Origin: Echinococcus granulosus
Taxonomy: Eukaryota; Platyhelminthes; Cestoda; Cyclophyllidea; Taeniidae
NCBI RefSeq assembly: GCF_000524195.1
Contig: NW_020170498.1
Location: forward strand, 142,523 to 163,391
Reading direction: 5' to 3'
DNA: 20,869 nt
The notes beneath the pieces are model-generated. The model was given only the letters and a program-made list of their open reading frames with translations. It had not been told where the DNA came from and did not search any database. Within the stretch, counting starts at the first letter, position 1; each line of letters begins with the position of its first letter. Of this stretch, positions 1-10,619 are shown piece by piece. The translations under genes and the position numbers were made by a program.

Positions 1-1
1 C

Positions 2-220
2 CTCATTGGAGGTAGATGGCGCCGTCTCGTTGTTCCGAGACACGCACCTCAGTGGTGTCGAAGACAATTAACACTACCAATGGTTAAAATGCATCATGAT
101 AAAGATATCATTTTGCGGTTAAATCACAAAGCTTTGGACGGGCTGCGAGACCACTATGCTGCAGGTCTGCTTGAATACGGCTTTGAGGTGATAAACGGGC
201 AGATAAAGCCAACCTGGTAA
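2..220 (+). CDS. Possible terminal coding exon of an unrecognised gene entering from the left edge
   Basis: One frame is open from base 2 to a TAA at 218-220, 72 codons. Its C-terminal half reads like a soluble protein, with segments such as LDGLRDHYAAGLLEYGFEV followed by INGQIKPTW. A possible splice acceptor (cacctcag) ends at about position 51, so the exon might begin there; in-frame ATGs at 80 and 89 are the alternative. I recognise no family. No AATAAA follows within 300 bases. An open frame of this length can occur by chance at this base composition, so this is a candidate only. The protein-like composition and the position at the window edge are its main support. Confidence 0.25.
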   Translation, partial: LIGGRWRRLVVPRHAPQWCRRQLTLPMVKMHHDKDIILRLNHKALDGLRDHYAAGLLEYGFEVINGQIKPTW

Positions 221-1978
221 CAATCCCTTAAGCCGCGATGCATAATCGTCTCCTTCAATCAGCCTTCTCAATTCGGGTAGCTGAAACCGGATGAGGAGGG
301 AGGAATTAATATGAAGATTGCGTATGAAACGTTGCTCCTTTCAAACGGTGCCCGAGGCATCATTGAAGTCAACTGAGGTTCGCACTTCTACAACTGAATG
401 TACATACCAATCAAAGATCCTGAAATCACCACCGATATGGGCAATTCGTCGAGCATCGTTTGTCGCCTTCTCGGGAATTCGTGGTGACGCCTCGGTCAAG
501 AGGTCGGTGTCTATCCACCACATGCCACCTTGACGGTGCATTCAAACAAAAGCGTATACAACTCTCATTATTAACTCGCTATTATAAAATGTTCTAAAGT
601 AAAAGATACGGAAAAACATTGCCATAATTGAGCAAACATACTTTGAAATCAAAATGTTTTGCACAACAATGGTTTAATCTTTTATGTCGGGCCTTGTTGC
701 CTCGCTGTCGATTGGCTAGGATAATTGCAAGCTCAAGGTCAAAGCACTGACCTTGAAAGGAAGGAATTCGCTCAAGTAGACTTCCATTCCCCTCAGGGAT
801 TGGCAGAATATGGAAAGTGGTTCGATTTAAGAAGGACTCAGACACGGACATTACTGCTGCAGTGAGGGATGACCCTCGGAATCTCAGCTACACTTTCTAT
901 TGGCTGACTACCAGGTGGGATGCTTTCTGTCGAGGAGAGGAATGGCCTTCACCACTTTTTCTAGGAGAGCAGCAAATTCACCTAGTAGCGTCTGTGGCTG
1001 TTTTTCTTGCAACCCAAAGCGAAGGAGGTTATCTTTGGTGGTGAAGAAAATTGCATTCAGAGGAGTTATGTATGGGATTAGGAGACAAGATGCCTAAAAC
1101 GGTAAACCCTTTCATTGTGGTGGCTCTATCATCTGACAGGCCATGATGTCTCGGATTGTTTGCAGTACTTACTAACCACCACACCCTGATGAATTACTCT
1201 ACCTTCTTCTGCATCAATTGGATAAAATCAGGCCCTCTGATGCTCCTCCCACTAAGAACGTCTCCTCCATAGGGGTCGAGTCTTCCCAAATCCCCTTAAA
1301 AACTCTTAAACAGAAATTTGTGTTAATTTTGAACCTTCAGGTGGATTAAAAGTGCTCTTCGCTGCATCCATCCACCTTGTTTTTGAGAGAAAAATACACT
1401 TAGATCCTCCTCGCTGCATTCGTCTTAAACAAAATCCGCCAGATATGCAAAAAAGTGAACTTCAAGAGCTTTTTTTATATCCTTCATTTTAATTTTCATG
1501 TTACATTGTGTGGTGACCTTTGAGTTGGCACATGTCATTTTGACTGCATAAGCTCTCCTCTCTTGGGCCAGATGCCGTTCCTGAGCTCATGTAGGCATTC
1601 AAGGAGCAGTGACCTAACCGCAAAAGTTGTCACCTCCCATGAAGGTCAAGGGTGACCTCAAGTGCCTTGCTTACATTAAAAGCTCTACCTACGAGAGTAA
1701 CTTGGACATGTCGTGCTCTAGTTCGGACGAATAATTAGTTGTTTGACTAACTAAATGGGTGACTTACGAAATGACGGGCTGACTGGTTGGTTGTTTGCCT
1801 GCGGAATGTTGGATGCGATGGCAAACAGAGACGAAGGTAATCTGGTAGGATCCCTCAATGTCAACCAATTCAAAACCTCTGGAATACATTACATTTCCCC
1901 ACCCAAGTGAAAAATAGCTCGTCAATCGACTTTTGACTATTTATCAATCACCAACCGACCAGGACGGGCTAGTCAGCT
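221..1978. other. Intergenic stretch with no supported gene
   Basis: Only short, mutually overlapping open frames occur on both strands. The most protein-like is on the minus strand at 341-541 (for example ARRIAHIGGDFRIFDW, followed by GTATGT, which would serve as a splice donor), but I could not join it to a neighbouring exon. I see no RNA gene and no clear repeat. Confidence 0.5.
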
Positions 1979-2052
1979 CTACTGCTCGTTAATAAGTAGT
2001 ATGGTCACCCCATATTAACCTGACACATCACTACTTCTGCCAAGACTCGGGA
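1979..2052 (+). repeat. Copy 1 of a diverged dispersed repeat
   Basis: The 28 bases at 1979-2006 match 5647-5674 with three differences, sharing the core GTAAGTAGTATG-like segment. A second block at 2039-2052 matches 5706-5719 with three differences at almost the same spacing (60 versus 59 bases from the start). Two aligned blocks at conserved spacing suggest an old copy of one interspersed element about 75 bp or longer. No terminal inverted repeat or target-site duplication was identified. Confidence 0.5.
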
Positions 2053-2433
2053 GGTCTGAAAACTGTACTGAATCTAATAATTTCATGATTAAGACTACTT
2101 ACACTAGTTTTGCGTATATTTATTCTTTCGTTTTATCATTCATTAACTTTTCACATTGTTTTCCCCATTCATTTGCTCTCATCATAAAGGCAAATGCATT
2201 TGCGGTAAGTTTAATAATTATAGGGTACTATTGTTGCCATGGCAGTCTTTCGTATCATAAGACAAGCAAAAATACCCGTGTGGTGACACAACAGAGCGTT
2301 CCACGAACGGAGAGCTTCAATCCATCTCGCTCCATAGAAGTGGGTAGTCTTCGCCCTCACTCTGCCATGCAAAAACTGGAGTTCTTGTCTCCTCCCTGCC
2401 CCAGCAGATAATAGGGCAACAGTCACCAACAGC

Positions 2434-2441
2434 TATATAAG
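2434..2441 (+). promoter_or_regulatory. TATA-box-like element
   Basis: TATATAAG is followed about 25-45 bases later by a pyrimidine-rich tract, the spacing of a TATA box and start region. No recognised coding exon follows soon after; the nearest open frames are at 2880-3685. A chance match is quite possible. Confidence 0.2.
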
Positions 2442-2879
2442 CTGCATCGACGTTGGCTTCCCTTTCCTTCTCTTCCCTTCACCTCCGTCTATAGGGTGTA
2501 TAGACGTCACAGCAGTGGGCAGAAGAGAAAGCAGCACCCTCGTGCAAACCAACTGACACTCGCGCCCATTTCATGCGTCAGCAATGAAACAGGTCATTTC
2601 TACAAGCGCTCACATCAAACACTGAGCTCCAACCACCGCCAGCGCCTGTGCCCATAAATTTTGTGTGTGCGGTTGGATGCCCAAGTGTTAAAGGCGCAAC
2701 AGAATCCGTCATCAGACAGGAACAAGTATCTTAAAAGTATAATTTTTTAAGTACTTTAATGATAACTTGGAGTTATATGCTTTCGCAATATTTTTCTTCT
2801 ACCTCCGATTCCGGATCCCTAGACCGAGAAGACTGGCTAGTAGAAGTCTCTCGCCCTTGGGAGAGATGGTGCCTACTCG

Positions 2880-3685
2880 GTGTCAAGAGGAAAGTTTACC
2901 CCTTTTTTCCCATTAAAAATTTTTAATATGCAGAAATTCCTCCTTGCTATCTACAATTGTCAACTTACCCTCTACGAGGTATTGCAGCTGGAGATGGCAA
3001 GCGACTTAGTGGGAGTGAAAAAAGACCGCCTCTACAATGATGTGGGTGGTTTTCTGTACAGCCTAGTCATCATTTGCAACCGTTTCCACTACTTGGTGCA
3101 TTTGAGTAGTATAAAACACTGCAGCATTTTTGGCATTTTACTGTTAAAGGAGTGCAAAATGTTTGGTGGATCTAAGTTGTAATATATTGGAATCGGATTT
3201 TATTTGTGAACCAGGATGGGAGGCCACCTCCTAAACTCAACCTTGGAGACGTCAAGGGGTTTGACAGATCATGTATGCCTCACTTCAACATTGTAGCACT
3301 CCCACAATTCAGTATGAATAAACAAAGTCGTTACTTCAACGAACAACAGTTGTTTGACAGTTACATAACTGGGTGTGTTTCACAATGTCGTTTTTCCGTC
3401 TATATGAAAATTTCCCTTCCCCTCTCCCCATTGACAGCAGGTGGAATAAACTCATCATGCTACGTGACTTCGTTGTATGCCTTCAATGTGCGTCCACAAA
3501 TCGCTGAGTTGCTAGTATCCGCATATAAGAAAAGAGAGTTTCTTCTTAATTGCCTCTCAAAGGATAGAGTAATCGAAGGCTGTCTACTCAACTTTCGACT
3601 CTGGCAGTCAGAAATCAACTTTGCCAATCAAGATAAAGTTGATAGGAGTATGGATAAGGAGTCTGACAACTTCATGAATTTCTAA
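2880..3685 (+). other. Two consecutive unrecognised open frames, possibly exons of one gene
   Basis: Two plus-strand open segments follow each other. The first, ending at 3182 (about 100 codons), has an in-frame ATG at 2928 and a composition that could be protein. The second, about 160 codons ending at 3685, is the longest open frame in the window. They are in different frames, so joining them would need an intron between about 3060 and 3250. I found no domain, signal peptide or family motif. One open frame of this length is roughly what chance would give in 20 kb of DNA at this composition, so confidence is low. Confidence 0.18.
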
Positions 3686-5646
3686 CTTCAAAGGAGACGT
3701 TACGTAGCAGTGCTACCTCCACAACATCTACTTTCATATCCTCTGATCGAAAAGATTGGGTAGGGGAAGACACCTTACAACGTCTAGGAATGAGGATTTT
3801 ACAAATGCCCCTCCTCCTCCTCTCGTGGTTGGTCCGCTGTGCGTGCTTACTGACTAAAGATCCTTTCAAATCAAAACAACCTGAGTAGATAAAAAAGGCG
3901 ATGATAAACGCTTTAAGTCAATGTTTGGCAGCTTTAGTTATGTTAAGACATCCTACTCATTACTGCATCAACTCTGGATGGATTACCAGAAATATAAATT
4001 TATGAACAAGGGTAGAGGCTATTCGCGACTATTAGCTTCAAAGGCATGGAAACATGGACTTGGTAGGTGAAACCGTAGGACTCTAACCTTAAAATTATCT
4101 AGAGAAATAAATTTTAGGCTTGAGTTATTCTAATGTCTCAAGAACCACCCAAACTGGTCATGACGTCAAGTTTTGTACGTAAAATTACTAAAATAACGGG
4201 CAGGTAAGACGTGATCTTTGTCAGCTTTGCTCTTTTTATGCAAGATTTTTCTTTGCATAGGGGTGAATTAACAATCTTTAATGCAAAATTGGCGGAGTAG
4301 ACTTCACTGTGAAAAAGAAAACGCTTAGGCTAACGAGAATAATTAAGTGGCCACGAAAATGTACATTACGAAAGCCGATTTCTAGTTAGTTGGAAGAAAG
4401 ACCGCATATAATCGTGAGGCCGAAAAACTACCAAATTCCTTTGATTTTTTTACCACGAGAAGTAAAAAAGGTTTTACAAATAGGGGTCTTTTAATTAATC
4501 TGCTTCGTTGCCCCTTTTTAAAAGTCTCGATCTAGGAATTGATTGGCCGAGTAACGGCTGTGGTTCATTTTCCATTCCTCACTTCTCTCCCTCGATGTGC
4601 AAGATAATCTACGGGTCCTCAGTAGTTTCCCTTTCCCTTGTGTCTAAGGGCTCACATGGTAGGTGATAAATCTACCGAGATTTGGATTTTTTCTTTAATA
4701 CTTCTTACGGGTGTTATGTAACAGCGACTTTGTATCCACAGCATAAAAGATGATTTGAGATTCGTTGATTCTATGATGTAGCCACGGCGCTCGAAAATGC
4801 GCCCTCTCGAAAAAATGGTTGCGGCAGATTGACAAGTTAGCCCGCGGCCCCCCATTTCTTAGTATAAACGGAATAGCCGCGTTTTGATCTGCTAAAGAGT
4901 GGCTCATAGGCACTTATGTTCTTCCTTTCCCTGGCAATAAATTGTCAAATGAAATGATCATCCCGCAATGTGGGTCAAAGGCTTCGAAAAATGTCACAAC
5001 GTGTGGACTAACCGGACCTGCCGTGGCTACCGGTAGGCGCATTAAACTGAAAGCACAAAAGGACATTCAACCTAGCATTTGTATTGAGCGAATTGGGCCC
5101 TTAATTATGGATAGAATGGATGGTGCTTAAATAAACTAATAAGTGCCATTTGATTATCATCTTATTTTTTTTTTGCCAGCGCAGCGCCCTGTGTCTACCC
5201 CGAAAGCGTAGAAGCCAGAGTGACATCATAGAACATACCACTCTAACGTACGGAAGGGCTAGAAGACTACCAGTACACCCTAAAGGCCAGGTTCCAGAAC
5301 GGAGGTAAAAGTCACACAAATTGAGGCGCCTGATTTAGTAAACACTGCCAAATAAAGCGTCAAACCCCTGTAACTATTTTGAGACAGTGGAGAAAGATCT
5401 GAGCCTCACGGTCATAAAATAATCCAGGAGATGAATTTAGGCCCCGGAGTATACTACTTAGTAATGCCAAGTAGCATTAGTGGCTCGTTAATCTTGATAG
5501 GCTCTTAAATGCCAAATTATTTGAGCAAAGCAGTGGAATTTTCCCAGTAATGCAGATTTCCAGAAGCGTTGAAACGACTCGTGGGGTGATTTGACAGTTC
5601 CCCCTCCACGGCATAGCCTCGGAGCTGCGTTAGAGGCCACCCCACC
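3686..5646. other. Intergenic stretch with no supported gene
   Basis: AT-rich sequence with short open frames only. A perfect CRE-type palindrome, TGACGTCA, lies at 4161-4168, and a T-run at about 5164-5175. A 60-codon plus-strand segment at 4942-5130 is protein-like in composition but has no recognisable motif and no splice partner that I could place. Confidence 0.5.
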
Positions 5647-5719
5647 CTACTGCTAGTTAGTAAGTAGTATGTTCGTCCGAACTGATTTGGTTTGTTACAA
5701 TTTCAGCGAAGCCTCGAGA
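5647..5719 (+). repeat. Copy 2 of a diverged dispersed repeat
   Basis: This copy pairs with 1979-2052: 25 of 28 bases agree at 5647-5674, and 11 of 14 agree in the second block at 5706-5719, with a one-base shift in spacing. Both copies are in the same orientation. The sequence between the blocks is too diverged to align by eye. Confidence 0.5.
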
Positions 5720-7109
5720 CACTCCACTTGCTTGCTGCACGAATGAGATGTTAAAGGATTCTTTTTAGACCCCTTCAGCGGCTATAAAGGAGGAGCGAAA
5801 ATGTGTAAACGCATGCAACTTTTACACGGAGAAGGAGACTTTTCACTCCTAATCTCTCTCATGAATACCGTACATTTTCCTTCCAGGACTTCCAGCCTAT
5901 CTGGCAAAGACGACCTATGGAATGTCTCACTCTGTAATTGTTTCAGCTCTGCAAAGTCCATAGGCAACCGCTTGAGAGCTGGAGCGGTTTGTATGATTCT
6001 CCAGACCTTCCATTTGCATTCTACCTTACACGAGATAACCCCTCGCTCCAAAAAGTGGTCTGGAAAGTCGCAGAATTGCACAAACACCCCATTGAAAGGA
6101 ATTATATGCAGCTGGTTAAATTTGGTTTGATTGTCCCTTTAAAAAGGAGCCTTCAGAATCCTGAAGCAAGCCAATCAAAGTCTTGTCCCCGAAGTCAAGT
6201 TGACCTTTGCTTGGCACACAATGATAGCCTTTGTGAGGGAAACGCCAAGAAAGTGTCGCCAATCAGTCATCAAGGCCTGCTTTCAAGGTCATGTTGAGGT
6301 GTTCAAAGTGTCGTCCGACTATTTCACCCAAGAATAAAGGGAAGAGCCTGTCGGTGACACTTAGCGGACGACACCGCGATCACTCTCCTGAAAACCCCGG
6401 AGGGAGAAGTGAAGGAGGAGGTGCCATTTCACGATCCCATTTTCTGAGGTGGTCGGTTATTAAGACTCCATTCAGACGGAGCACCGATTTGAACGTAGTC
6501 TGCTTGCTGTGAGTATTGGGTCCTTGCACAGCTAGACCGACCAAATTACTTCATCGAAGAGCTTAACTTGTGGTGGGATTCGACTACCCACCTTTCCACT
6601 CTCCCCTCCTCCTCCAAGCGCTGTGCATTCCATGCTACCTTATACACCTCTGCTGCAACAAGACTCCCGCATGTTCAGGATGATTTGAATCTTGAGACTC
6701 AGTCTTGTCATTTGCGACAGGGGAGGAGCATGAGGAAGCCTCCTTTGCAACCCCTTCACACACCGAGTGACGGGTTATCTTCGTCTGCTACGACGGTGGG
6801 AGGGGAGAATCTGTGTCCCACCAACCGACAATGAAAACGGAATGCTCGCGGCGCTGTTGCTTCGCCATCACTAACTTGATACCGCAGGCGAGATTCTGCG
6901 GCCCTTTCTACCTAGCCATTTAAGTAGGAGACTAGCTTGTGTAACGCCTTTTGCACAGACATACCGGTAGGGGAAAAAAATGCTCAACAATGCGATCAAA
7001 CGCAGACTCCGTATATTACACTTACAAGCGAAAATGCCTGCACAGGTAAGGAGCGACAACGCGGGAGGGGAGAGGAAAGAGAGGATTCGTCGACCACTGC
7101 CACCGCCGA
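5720..7109. other. Intergenic stretch downstream of EBP2, no supported gene
   Basis: Overlapping open frames occur on both strands at 5782-6297. One plus-strand segment follows an acceptor-like tgtttcag at about 5945 and contains LPFAFYLTRDNPSLQKVVW, but it has no identifiable relative. The part nearest 7109 should hold the EBP2 3' untranslated region (minus strand). No canonical AATAAA on the minus strand was found in the first 300 bases, so the cleavage site is not defined. Confidence 0.45.
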
Positions 7110-9523
7110 CTAAATTTTGTTGGCGGAGGCCCTCTTCCGCTGGCGCTGGGCGTTGCGTCGACGGGTCTTCTGCATTAGCCTGCCCAGCCGCTTGATCCGC
7201 TCTGCGGAGGCGGTGTGTGTGAGCACACTCACCTCGTCCTTCGCGGTGGTGCGAATTGATTGGGCGTCATTGCGCTTCGAACGCTTCTTCTGGCCACCGA
7301 ATCCGTACTTCTGGTTCTTGTACGCTCGCCTATGGTTTATCCTACAGTAGACAGGAGAGAAAGGTCTTTTAAGTGAGCAAACACTACCTATTTTGCAATA
7401 CGGTTGTTTCTGAACATAAGCAGCTACTGCTGCTCATTAGAGAGGACCAATGAGTTTGAAAGGTTTCAGGACGCAAAAGAAGGAGACTCACTTTCGACGT
7501 TTGGCGTATTCGGCGGGTCGGAAGTACTTTCTGTCCAGAGTCGCCTCATTCCCACCACGTGAAGGTTTCCCCTTCGATTGTTTTGAGTCACTCCGCAAGA
7601 ATTCCTCCAATAGCTGCGCCTGTTCCTTGCCACCTGAGCAAAGAGGAAAACGTCAGTTACTAGATTCTCCACCAAAAAGAGGATTTTACAGGTATTTTGT
7701 AGGTATATTTGGACCTATTGTCGTAAATAAAAGTGGTTTAAAACAAAATGAGGAAAAAGGTTGAGGCTTAATCGACCTTACCGCCTTTACAAGTAGCGGG
7801 TGACTTCGCCCTATAAGGTGACTGACACACCACTGCAGGACTTCAAGTGGCCTACGGAGATCTTCAACACATCTAGTCGTCCTAGACGCTTACATCTCAA
7901 GAGTAACAAAGAAGTAACTCAGTCACTAAATCAAATTATATTTTTACCAATAAAAAATGCACGTAGTGAATCTCCTCATTTGTTGAGCATAGACAGAGAG
8001 GCAAAAGCCATTACGACGGCAACGAATGCTCGATTAGAGTCAAGAACTTGCTTACTCAAGCATTAAAAAGGATGTTGCAGTGATAGAACTGCCCCAGACA
8101 TGTGTAGAACAGACAAAACCCTAACCTACGGATATCCAACCCTACAGAAGATTCGAAGCACAGTACACTAAGGTGATAGCACACGGTAAGGCACCCAAAG
8201 GCTACAGCCACACGTCTGCAACTACCCCATCTTGGGGGTTTCAATCCCAGTGCAAATTTAGCCAGAGAGTTGGACGACTGGTGAGTGAGTAGTCCACCGT
8301 TAAGCTGATAAAGGCTAGACAGTGGCTAGTCAATGGCAGATGCCACAACAGCCTTAGGCTTCTGATTGGCATAGAAGTATCATTCCCACTTCTTCGGACC
8401 TCCAAAAGAAAACCCTGGAGACCAGCACTTCTATACCGATGAGGAAGTGGAGCAGGATAGCCGAAGGTGGTCCCACCGTACTGACGAACCCTTCAATAAC
8501 CACGCTTCCCAAGTCTTAATTCCACACCAAGAATTTGGTGCATGAATACAGCAGACTACTTGTAAATGAATGCAATTTTCACTTTCTCCACTGTCTTTCT
8601 TTTAATTATAACCGCAGAAGTTGAGGAAATGATAAAAAACCCACCAAGCCGCTTTTTCGCTGCTTTGAGAGTCTGCATGTGCTTCTTTTTCTCCAGACGC
8701 CGCGCTTCCAAAATTTCTTTCTGCTGTTGCTTGCCAAATTTGCGCTGTTCACGGAGCTGTCTAGCTCTCTCTCGCATTTCCAGGCGTTTCTTACTCACCA
8801 CAATGTGTTCACGCACCTGTAAATTCCTTTTTTATTAATAGAAGCTAAGAATTAATAGGTATGTTTATGAGGAAAATAAAGTGATGGCCCACCTTTGCCA
8901 TATGGGAGTCTGACTTAATCATTTCTGCAAAATAATCATTTGGCCGTTTTGTTGGGATCCCAAGTTCGTGTAGTTTAGGAATTGCCTCTAGAACTGCAGC
9001 CTGCGCAACACGATAACTGAAAATTAGAATTTCAGTACAAATTATTCAAAATGTTCGGAAATTGACAATTATGAATTAATATCATGGAACTAACAAGAGA
9101 GCCTCCCGTTTGAAATCATCGTTGGGGTCGACTTTAGCGAAATCGTTTTCAAGATCTGTGTCCTTCGGAGGTGGAGCTGGTACAGTTACAACATCAAGGC
9201 GTTCAATCCAGGGGAACGACTTGCTTATCTGTCGTAGGATGTTGTTTATTAGGGGCTAAAAGGACAGTAATTAACAAATGAGAGGCGATGGTGAGTAGGA
9301 AATACCAAAATCGACAACGGCAAAACAGAAAAATGAAGCCCAAAATGTGTTAGGGTACCAAAGTAAAACACCAATGAAGCCTGTACCTTGTTATTAATTG
9401 ACGCCCTAGGAACTTCAATTTCCTTGTACACACCCGGAACAGATAAAAGCTCTTGTAGCTCCTATTTCCAGCAACATTACGAAACTGTTTACGGATTACC
9501 GATTCTGATTCGGTGTCTGACAT
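7110..9523 (-). CDS. EBP2: EBP2 (EBNA1BP2) homologue, nucleolar rRNA-processing factor, complete, seven exons
   Basis: EBP2 is a conserved nucleolar protein needed for 27S-type pre-rRNA processing and large-subunit (60S) assembly. Exons on the minus strand: 9523-9500, 9461-9387, 9255-9095, 9016-8893, 8816-8645, 7633-7492, 7341-7110. All junctions are GT-AG and the phases agree, giving 930 nt and 309 aa, against about 306 in human. Visible signatures in order: acidic start SDTESES; WIERLD at residues 49-54; FYRVAQAAVLEAIP from 87; TKRPNDYFAEM at 109-119; a long basic, probably coiled-coil stretch at about 129-190; and the EBP2 hallmark KNQKYGFGGQKKRSKRN at 241-257. The Lys/Arg-rich tail fits nucleolar targeting. 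The start is the ATG at 9523-9521, which gives the acidic N-terminus typical of the family; only the 24-nt first exon and its boundary are less certain. The fifth intron is about 1 kb; the others are 38-150 nt. Confidence 0.93.
7342..7491 (-). other. EBP2 intron 6 (150 nt)
   Basis: The donor GTGAGT follows the codons for AKRR, and the acceptor ends CTGTAG. The interrupted Lys codon (AA|G) is restored, which joins the conserved KINHRRAYKNQK segment. Confidence 0.9.
7634..8644 (-). other. EBP2 intron 5 (1011 nt), no gene inside
   Basis: This is the only long intron of the gene. The donor GTGGGT follows KKRL plus one base, the acceptor ends TTGCTCAG, and the split Gly codon (G|GT) is restored. 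The open frames inside on both strands are short and lack motifs. The part from about 8150 to 8500 has a higher GC content than the rest and could be an inserted repeat, but no ends can be placed. Confidence 0.85.
9462..9499 (-). other. EBP2 intron 1, a 38-nt micro-intron
   Basis: The donor GTAATC follows SDTESES and the acceptor ends GGAAATAG before ELQELL. Removing 38 nt joins the acidic N-terminus to the ELQ segment that the family has. Without this intron the N-terminal frame runs into sequence unlike EBP2. Confidence 0.8.
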
Positions 9524-10619
9524 TATTCTTGAAAGTAATAAGCAGGAGAAAAATAACACCACAAGCCTAATGGGGCGTGGAAATGCGCATGCCCCGCCTA
9601 TGCAGTGGCAGATTAAAACAAGTGCGACGGCAGTGTGGCTTGTAAACAAACAACTTTTAGGTTAAAAAACAAATTAATCAAGATAGAAAATCATTAGCAT
9701 AATCACAACTAGCCTTTTTAATGATAACAGGTATGTGTCTTTTAAAAGCAAGTATAACAGACGAATGTTTTTCAATTTCCACCAGGTTATTTAGCTGTTT
9801 TCGGCACATATGCTAGTGTCTTTTGCACGACCAATTACTGCACAAGCATAGCAGGTGAGGTGCTGAATGCCTTGCTCGTAAACACCCTTCTAAAAAAAGT
9901 AGCGAAAATGGGCTTTTATTTTAGCAAATATGTTGTAATACAATGGTGATTTGTCCCTCGGTATTAGTGGGCGCCGCTTTTGTACTTTTGAATTAGCCTC
10001 CTTGCTTCCCTTTGGGTGGGCTGGCCTTTGAGCCATGCCAGTAGCCCAGACATATTCTCTATTCCGAATGTGTATATTCTGCCCGAGTATTGTGTCTTCT
10101 TTTGTTGTCTCGTAGGAGTCTTGGGACGCCTCAGTGTAGTGATTATACAAACTTTGTAAGGATAAGTAGAGAGCAGATTTACATATCTATTTGTGAGCCT
10201 GATTCACTAACATACAACAAAGTTTTGTCTATGCATTTTGCACAAAGAGTTTTAACAATTCCTGATCGCATGTTAAATCTGATTTGTGGATGCCACAAAA
10301 TAAAGGTTCTTTGCCATTTACTAATTTTTGATAGTTTGTTTAATTCTATTGGCTAAATGGCCATATACGACATTAATAAAGTGCAAACTTTAAAACATTG
10401 GCGCAGTAGTTTGGAAGATCGAGTAGGAAGACAGGTCTACAAATATTTTTACAATGTAGGTACCTGCATAAATATTTGCTGCTCGTCAGTTTTATACATC
10501 GCTTGTGCTTTTGTTTATTTTTATCTGCACTTGTAGTTCAGATAATTTAGTCTCTGCGGTTTTGTTCAAGATTTTGCTTTGACGGCCGGCACCCACTTTC
10601 TTTTAAGCACGATCGCAAA
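9524..10619. promoter_or_regulatory. Head-to-head intergenic region between EBP2 and the ATPase beta gene
   Basis: About 1.1 kb separates the two divergent start codons, so both promoters and any untranslated exons should lie here. A CCAAT lies at 9831-9835 and an ATTGG (inverted CCAAT) at 10348-10352. No convincing TATA box sits close to either gene. An 86-codon minus-strand open frame at 9890-10150 has no recognisable relative. Just upstream of the ATPase ATG is a pyrimidine tract ending in AG at 10606-10607. Confidence 0.4.
10597..10607 (+). promoter_or_regulatory. Possible splice or trans-splice acceptor before the ATPase beta ATG
   Basis: A pyrimidine-rich ctttcttttaag ends 12 bases before the ATG at 10620. 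If a flatworm spliced leader ending in AUG were joined here, that AUG would be in frame and would add four residues (HDRK) ahead of the annotated Met. It could also be the acceptor of an ordinary 5' untranslated intron, or chance. Confidence 0.3.

Noticed and set aside
4161..4168. CRE palindrome TGACGTCA
   Set aside because: An eight-base match without a nearby gene or second element is expected by chance.
6572..6592. tRNA T-arm-like hairpin (GGTGGG / CCCACC arms with a TCGAAT-like loop)
   Set aside because: The loop is 9 nt instead of 7, and no A box, D arm or acceptor stem could be placed, so there is no support for a tRNA or tRNA-derived SINE.
7450..7764. 104-codon plus-strand open frame
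   Set aside because: It overlaps EBP2 exon 6 (7492-7633) on the opposite strand and has no motif.
8165..8245. Weak A-box and B-box resemblance inside the long EBP2 intron
   Set aside because: The T-stem does not pair and no cloverleaf folds by eye; a degraded SINE is conceivable but not supportable.
8566..8838. 90-codon plus-strand open frame
   Set aside because: It is antisense to EBP2 exon 5 (8645-8816), which is well supported by family similarity.
9890..10150. 86-codon minus-strand open frame between the two main genes
   Set aside because: No recognisable motif and no splice partner; of a length expected by chance.
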